Origin: Symbiodinium natans
Taxonomy: Eukaryota; Sar; Dinophyceae; Suessiales; Symbiodiniaceae
Assembly: GCA_905221605.1 (NCBI GenBank)
Contig: CAJNDS010002806.1
Location: forward strand, 186,001 to 250,000
DNA: 64,000 nucleotides
Reading direction: 5' to 3'
The position numbers were made by a program, and so were the translations under genes. Positions 60,986-64,000 of the stretch are shown here, one piece after another. The notes beneath the pieces are model-generated. The model had not been told where the DNA came from. It worked only from the letters and a program-made list of their open reading frames with translations, and ran no database searches. Each line of letters begins with the position of its first letter. Position 1 is the stretch's first letter.

Positions 60986-61149
60986 CGGACTTCGCGCGCC
61001 CTTTGGGGCAGCCTTCTCTTCGGGGGGCTAAGCGTGCAGGAGAGAGAGAGAGAGAGAGAGAGAGAGCGACTCCTGGCATCTCCTCCCATTTGACGCTCAG
61101 GCAGTGGGATGCACGGGAGCGCTTCAGCCCGGAAGACGCACTACAGCAG
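46767..61149 (+). CDS. DYRK-family dual-specificity protein kinase, 28 small exons
   Basis: Exons: 46767-46808, 47004-47085, 47279-47338, 47451-47483, 47572-47621, 47749-47788, 47903-47958, 48258-48285, 48387-48433, 49046-49085, 49501-49530, 49683-49745, 49822-49853, 49909-49968, 50045-50063, 50213-50254, 50342-50392, 50473-50514, 50738-50784, 50883-50933, 51023-51070, 51230-51269, 51920-51955, 52074 to about 52113, 60401-60473, 60548-60582, 60782-60812, 61105-61149. Total about 420 codons over 14.4 kb. The N-terminus is E/R/K-rich; then come a DH-box (LSEFEQGEILDFPQIW), HDHILYRYE, Gly-loop GKGSFGQVV, VALKM lysine, HCDLKPEN catalytic loop, DFGSS, the YTYIQ activation tyrosines, SPEVILG and a CMGC C-lobe. 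The NAPA/DH-box arrangement points to the DYRK2/4/Pom1 class: autophosphorylation on the second activation-loop Tyr, then Ser/Thr substrates. Introns start mostly with GC. A last exon beyond 61149 is expected. Confidence 0.92.
47903..49853 (+). other. DYRK kinase N-lobe exons
   Basis: 47903-47958: NNHSYDDERGDYMVV. 48258-48285: HDHILYRYE. 48387-48433: VLNPLGKGSFGQVVR, the Gly-loop, GT donor GTAAGC. 49046-49085: FDFKTNNCVALKM with the ATP-anchoring lysine. 49501-49530: VRNKKRFHHQ. 49683-49745: ALVEVKILEHLRERDLESTS with the helix-C glutamate. 49822-49853: VVHMLDYFYFR. All joints agree in phase and reproduce the DYRK order without gaps. Confidence 0.9.
49188..49300 (+). repeat. TTGGGCACTCCAGGGACACT minisatellite
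   Basis: Four to five imperfect copies of a unit of about 30 bases (GGGTTGGGCACTCCAGGGAC and variants) in the DYRK intron between 49085 and 49501. It creates PNPRVSLECPTP-like repeats in minus-strand frames. Confidence 0.8.
49909..50514 (+). other. DYRK hinge to catalytic loop exons
   Basis: 49909-49968: NHLCITFELLSINLYEFIK. 50045-50063: NNNFQG, a micro-exon of 19 bases, GT donor. 50213-50254: VSLGLIRRFAIQLL. 50342-50392: ALRFLRKLHIIHCDLKP with HCD in place of HRD, as is normal in DYRKs. 50473-50514: ENVLLKNPTKSGIK. Introns here are only 55-90 bases, except two of 149 and 223. Confidence 0.92.
50569..50592 (+). repeat. (TA)n microsatellite
   Basis: About ten TA units in the DYRK intron between 50514 and 50738. 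Confidence 0.8.
50738..51269 (+). other. DYRK activation segment exons
   Basis: 50738-50784: VIDFGSSCFEDERVYT with DFG and the first Tyr of the YxY pair, GT donor. 50883-50933: YIQSRFYRSPEVILGIP with the autophosphorylated Tyr and the SPE motif. 51023-51070: YDTAIDMWSFGCILAE. 51230-51269: LYTGYPLFPGENE. All expected active-site residues are present, so the enzyme should be active. Confidence 0.93.
51920..52121 (+). other. DYRK C-lobe exons before the long intron
   Basis: 51920-51955: VEQLACIMELFG, GT donor. 52074 to about 52113: VPPSKILDGAPRIK, followed either by a GA donor at 52114 (in phase with the exon at 60401) or by a GC donor at 52122 (not in phase). This is the family's LGVPP segment. 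Confidence 0.85.
54201..54291 (+). CDS. Exon-like run in the long DYRK intron
   Basis: After a C-run and CAG: LPERKDRLWDPDGDQLLYSK then LLKSVPWQR. Third positions are GC-rich. Not part of the DYRK alignment. Possible exon of a nested gene. Confidence 0.3.
54376..54850 (+). repeat. Large compound TG/GAGT/CTGT satellite with higher-order unit
   Basis: Blocks of (CTGT)n, GCGGGCGGGC, (GGGTGGATAAAT) and (TG)n. Then follow three near-identical units of about 65 bases (GTGTGATCGTGAGTGTGAGT ... GAGAGAGTGTGTTCGACTGT) and a pure (GAGT)n run at about 54779-54837. It produces long Thr/His/Ser/Leu frames on the minus strand, all artefacts. Located in the long DYRK intron. Confidence 0.9.
55066..55107 (+). 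repeat. (GATGAATGGT)n repeat
   Basis: Four copies of a 10-base unit, GATGAATGGT, in tandem. Confidence 0.85.
55244..55567 (+). CDS. 107-codon open frame in the long DYRK intron
   Basis: Frame with GC-rich third positions: GPVYGVPGQPRCQQETEVFV then VTWNAYRPGNT, and on to KGAHVLCRTF and TGA. The FVVTWN word faintly recalls endonuclease/exonuclease/phosphatase folds, but nothing else supports that. Product unknown. Confidence 0.3.
   Translation: MRAWRGCHKMRHEEPLGPVYGVPGQPRCQQETEVFVVTWNAYRPGNTRSACSCHMPAHPKTPKLKTEGGPMQLGVSRAKTCLYIAAKIEPQNPGECPKGAHVLCRTF
56040..56371 (+). CDS. Long coding-like run in the long DYRK intron
   Basis: About 110 codons to TGA at 56369-56371, within a longer open frame from 55664. 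It reads NQVLLDADTGAQWPLLNVLE then GSVGELEAERPSLGGFYKHQ. Codons end mostly in G/C. Family not recognised. Confidence 0.35.
57537..57884 (+). CDS. Coding-like run with one internal TGA, in the long DYRK intron
   Basis: 57537-57583 (AVGSDETALEEDAPS, AG|G start, GT donor at 57584). After a TGA at 57585-57587 the same frame is open to a TAG at 57882-57884 (FGEVVWGLSRRLSGSSWHAV and on to GSRIWTASMKEAK). The TGA overlaps the GTGATT donor, so an unplaced intron is the simplest reading. Unknown product. Confidence 0.35.
58152..58408 (+). CDS. Coding-like run(s) at the 3' part of the long DYRK intron
   Basis: 58152 to about 58235 (VCVMTAGSGLLAGYKAALAS, AG|G start) and 58265-58408 (GITQGGDGETPRRQACAQVL then ELAALQLPSVPFLRLTRAVG, AG|G start, GC donor). 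The second has strongly GC-rich third positions. The gap between them is too short for a normal intron, so one border is wrong. Unknown product. Confidence 0.35.
59244..59362 (+). repeat. (GTA)n/(GCA)n trinucleotide tract
   Basis: About 14 GTA units, then mixed GCA, GTA and GAA triplets. On the other strand it gives poly-Leu, poly-Tyr/Cys and poly-Thr/Ala frames. The 179-codon minus frame here is an artefact. Confidence 0.9.
59786..59862 (+). repeat. Imperfect direct repeat, about 40 bases
   Basis: CCTATGCTCATTCTGGGTTC is followed about 44 bases later by CCTATGCTCATTCCAGGTTC, each continuing ATC(C)AA. It lies in an open frame (59703-59927) that I do not regard as a gene. Confidence 0.6.
60401..61149 (+). 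other. DYRK C-lobe exons after the long intron
   Basis: 60401-60473: FFDPHGNPRLVPNSRGKLRR then PGAK, a DYRK/Pom1 hallmark. 60548-60582: ELQSVLRTSEG, GT donor. 60782-60812: FVDFLLGCLW. 61105-61149: WDARERFSPEDALQQ, the end of the kinase domain, where CLxWDPxxR is usual. Phases fit throughout. Copy B of the dispersed hairpin/(GA)n element sits in the intron just before the last of these exons. Confidence 0.9.
60944..61066 (+). repeat. Dispersed hairpin/(GA)n element, copy B
   Basis: The core GCGCGCCCTTTGGGGCAGCC, then TTCTCTTCGGGGGG, then CTAAGCGTGCAGG (60986-61040) is flanked on both sides by (GA)n. It matches copy A at 8054-8136 in word order and most bases. It lies in the DYRK intron 60813-61104, shortly before the last recognised exon. 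Confidence 0.7.
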
Positions 61150-61256
61150 GCTCTCAAGTGGGTGGTGGCATACGTGAGTTGCTCAGGGCACACGAACAAG
61201 TGCATGCCGGCACGTAGGGAATCTCTTTGAACATTGATCCGAGCTTCTGTTTAATT

Positions 61257-61280
61257 GGGGGGGGGCCCCCCCCCCCCCCC
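61257..61280 (+). repeat. G9 followed directly by C15
   Basis: Nine G then fifteen C: a perfect inverted repeat able to form a hairpin, prone to sequencing or assembly error. Confidence 0.9.
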
Positions 61281-62043
61281 TCCACAATAAGGAATGCAGG
61301 GTTCCGCAATAGTTGGACCATGGCCCTGTATTGATTTCTCTATTAAAAACAATAGGCTGCAGATTTCTGAGGTGCTGTAGCTTTGCGTCTCCGCAAGCAA
61401 AACAAGAAGCCTGCCGACAGATTTTTGAACCCCCCCAAAAAAAATTCCTTTAAATGTGGGGGGTTTGTCCCATACGAAATCCACCCTAATGGAAAGTAGT
61501 CTTCCGGCGGGCTTCCGGCCAAAAAAAATTTCTTTAAATGTGGGGGTATTAAATACTTAAACTGATGCTCGGATTGAGAGGGCCCCTGACAAGGATCAAA
61601 CTGAGGCTTGGTGTTGCGGAGCGTTCTGTAGCGTTGTTCGCGTTTAAAAATCATTATAGAGGGAATCAGCCCAGCATGAAAATACAAGCTAAAAGGGGAA
61701 GGGACTACCCTGCATTGCTTTGGAGAACTCAGTGCTCTTTCAGTTTTCTGAGCCAGAACAGCAGGAATGGATCCTCGAATGCTACGCCAAGTGCCTGCCT
61801 CAGGAGTAAAGCTCCAGCTAAGCTTGAGGCCAGGGTAGGATACTGATATTTTGGTGGAAGGACGAGAAAGTACATGCCTCTGTAGGCAGTAGGCGCTTAG
61901 CAGGCAAGAGGCAGCTCCATCCCCAGAACTTTTGAGCTCCAGCTGCCGTTGAGTTCGCACGTGACAAAGCTGCGAATCCTTTCTCCTGCACCAACGCAGC
62001 CCCTTTCCAGCGCCTGTGCGCCGATTGGGGTTTTCTTGGACAG
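61281..62043. other. No gene recognised
   Basis: An AT-richer stretch contains two similar words of about 20 bases, AAAAAAATTCCTTTAAATGT (61437 region) and AAAAAAATTTCTTTAAATGT (61522 region), about 85 bases apart, a diverged tandem duplication. Long open frames occur on both strands; none is convincing. Confidence 0.4.
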
Positions 62044-62273
62044 GCCTCCCCGTGACAGCGCCGGTGGCCGAATGCCGGGCACCCACTTTGAAAAGTTTCC
62101 AAACTCTGTCAGAGGAGGACTCTCAAAAAGCAGCTGAAGCTGCGATTCGCTACTGCAGGCCTGAAGCCCAGGCATCCACCAGTTCAAGGCCAGAAGCTGT
62201 GCGTTGTGCAGGTCACTCCCAAAGCATTTGCTCGGTGGCAAGGGACAGAAGGATCAAGCTGTTCCCCTCTTGA
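62044..62273 (+). CDS. Possible terminal exon after the DYRK kinase domain
   Basis: AG|G start, then about 76 codons to TGA at 62271-62273, with the segment SFQTLSEEDSQKAAEAAIRY then CRPEAQASTSSRPEAV. It could be the C-terminal tail of the DYRK protein or the end of another gene. The phase does not fit directly with the exon ending at 61149, so at least one more exon would be needed. Confidence 0.35.
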
Positions 62274-64000
62274 AAACTGGTCAGAACACTGGCGTCTTGT
62301 GACGGGGGGGGGGGGAGGTTCTCGGATTCCATCGCACGAGCGCTCGAAGACCTGCGCATGAGCTCTGGATCTTGAGATCCCTCCACAGCCCCGCCGAAAC
62401 TTTCCAAGAACCGAAGGTGCAACCAGACATGATGCACAATCATGTTCTCACTCCACTTGAAGTTCAACAGTTTCTGCTTTTCCGGGGGGGGGGGGGACGG
62501 GGGGGGTGGTCTGGCTGGCAGATTAAGACCATCTGAACGGGGCTGGACCCGTGACACCTCGACCTAACTCCAAGAACCTCCCCCGAAGACTCATCATATC
62601 TCATCATGTTCAGCCTGTGTTTGTATGTGTGTGCGGGCCACGCGGTTACCAAGACATGGTCCAAGAATGCAGGGGGGCTCACGATCCTCCGAGCCAAACT
62701 GGGAAGAGAGACAACGAAGACACCCTGTTAGGGCCTGTTAGGGCTTGTGAAGCAAGGGCGGATGGATCTTTTGCAGACCTGCAAAACTTTGCAGCATGTG
62801 ACTCATTTCGCCATAGTCGCCGTCCATCATGTTGTACATGCACAGTCATCTAGTAGTGAGGCATTCTGAACAAAGGCAGATGAAAAGCACTGCCGACTAA
62901 CACCCTTATTTAAAGACGTGTTTGAGGCTCGCAGAGTGAGTGTGTGTGAGTGTGCGTGTGTGAGTGTGTGAGTGTGCGTATGACTGCTCTTGGTTTTCAC
63001 AGAAGTGCTCTGGCGTTCCTGCTGCGGTAGTGTGCAATGACAGAACTGCTGCTAGGACACGAGGAGCCGCGGACAGTCATCGAAGTACCCGTCTCGGGAC
63101 GGACAGGAGACTTCGACAGGAGAGTCCCTAGCAGTCCTTTTAAGGGACCTTGCAGAGTGAAACCACGACTATTCTTAGGTCGACGGGTCGTGCAGCAGAT
63201 GGGTTCGACAGGCTGGAAGCGAGAGGAGAGAGGGAGAACGGGAGTTCGGTGCTACGCTGGAAAGAAGGAAGAGAAGTCAATGAGCACCGACCTTCGACAA
63301 ACACCCTTACTCTGGTGTTAGCCTCCGGGAATCGCTGTCTGATGTCCTTCAGACAGACTACATCCTCGGGCGCGCGATGGGAAGGGAGCTTTAGTTAAAA
63401 CAGGAGGTGTAGACAGATCCTGTGCCTCGAGCACTGTTGGCTGGATTTGGAACCGGGGCGCGAATCTTGCGCGGGGCTTAGGGCCCAGAAAGAAAAGCGA
63501 AGGAAAGAAAGAAAGAAAGAAAGAAAGGAGAGAGACGGTTCAGTCAGTACCCTTCTTTGTTCCCTCCTTTTCCGGCTCGTGTCCGAGCTGACGAGGTGTC
63601 ATCTCTCGCAGAAGTTTTTGTAGCCCGCGAAGTGAATTAGGGGGACAACAGAAAGGATCATGCTTGGTTGTGGGAGGTGGCTTCGGCGCAACTGGAGGCC
63701 CTGGCTTAGTCACGATGTTGCCACATGTGTTCGCAAGTTGTGGCAGAACCCTTGGGGAAACAATTTAGAGTTCTTTGAGGTGGAGCATTCACTAGCAAGG
63801 CCTCTTGCTGATTGGTAGTGCTCAATGAGGATGATCCCTAGCTCTCAAAGAAGTCTCAAAAGATGTCCATGCGTATGAGGGACAGGCAGGAAAATACTCT
63901 TCACAGATCTGCGACTCAAAACCATGAACATCCGGAGTGGCTTGGACAGCGACACTTCTCATCGCATCTGCCGAGAAAACTCGCGAACAAGAGCCAGCAC
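62274..64000. other. No gene recognised at window end
   Basis: Two G-runs (62304-62315, 62484-62496), a (TG)n stretch at 62939-62985 and a short (AAAG)n at 63505-63527. Short open frames such as 63037-63321 lack support. Confidence 0.4.

Noticed and set aside
61343-62086. 247-codon minus-strand frame.
   Set aside because: No recognisable domain. It overlaps the AT-rich duplicated words and the start of a better + strand run at 62044.
1-64000. tRNA, rRNA, CRISPR arrays, bacterial-style operons or ribosome binding sites.
   Set aside because: No tRNA B-box/arm pairs, no rRNA words and no spaced direct repeats were seen. The intron structure shows a eukaryotic nuclear genome, so bacterial signals do not apply.

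Overview
The window looks like nuclear DNA of a dinoflagellate, probably of the Symbiodinium/Suessiales type. This rests on sequence features only. Two protein kinases are recognisable, both broken into many tiny exons. Their introns begin mostly with GC, some with GT or GA, and end in AG, and the next exon almost always starts with G. Coding content is thin, TTTAGGG-like telomeric words are scattered about, and simple repeats and homopolymers are frequent. There are no prokaryotic operons, and I found no rRNA, tRNA, CRISPR array or transposase gene.

Layout. 1.2-1.8 kb: last exons of a FAD-dependent oxidoreductase of the DAO family. 1.8-12.7 kb: mostly non-coding and repeats, with isolated exon-like pieces. 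12.8-17.4 kb and 18.4-21.6 kb: two genes I cannot name, each with several exons, some of which join in phase. 21.8-29.4 kb: scattered exon-like pieces. 31.2-41.4 kb: a tyrosine-kinase-like (TKL) kinase with all hallmark motifs. 41.4-46.7 kb: mostly non-coding. 46.8-61.1 kb: a DYRK-family kinase assembled from 28 exons, from an E/R-rich N-terminus and DH-box to the end of the kinase domain. 62.0-62.3 kb: a possible last exon. The rest shows little.

Each kinase has one very long intron inside its kinase domain: 6.8 kb in the TKL gene, between catalytic loop and DFG, and about 8.3 kb in the DYRK gene. Both introns contain more coding-like runs on the same strand. Every coding region I can recognise is on the + strand, which fits one-way gene arrays.

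How far to trust the calls. Kinase exon borders were set by family homology plus reading phase and should be right to within a few bases. Exons of unrecognised genes rest on open frame, high third-position GC and splice borders. That evidence is weak: a good-looking run of this kind at 51792-51878 lies in a DYRK intron where the family shows no residues are missing. Confidence for those calls is therefore low. The kinases are presumably signalling enzymes. Nothing here shows that the genes work together in one pathway.
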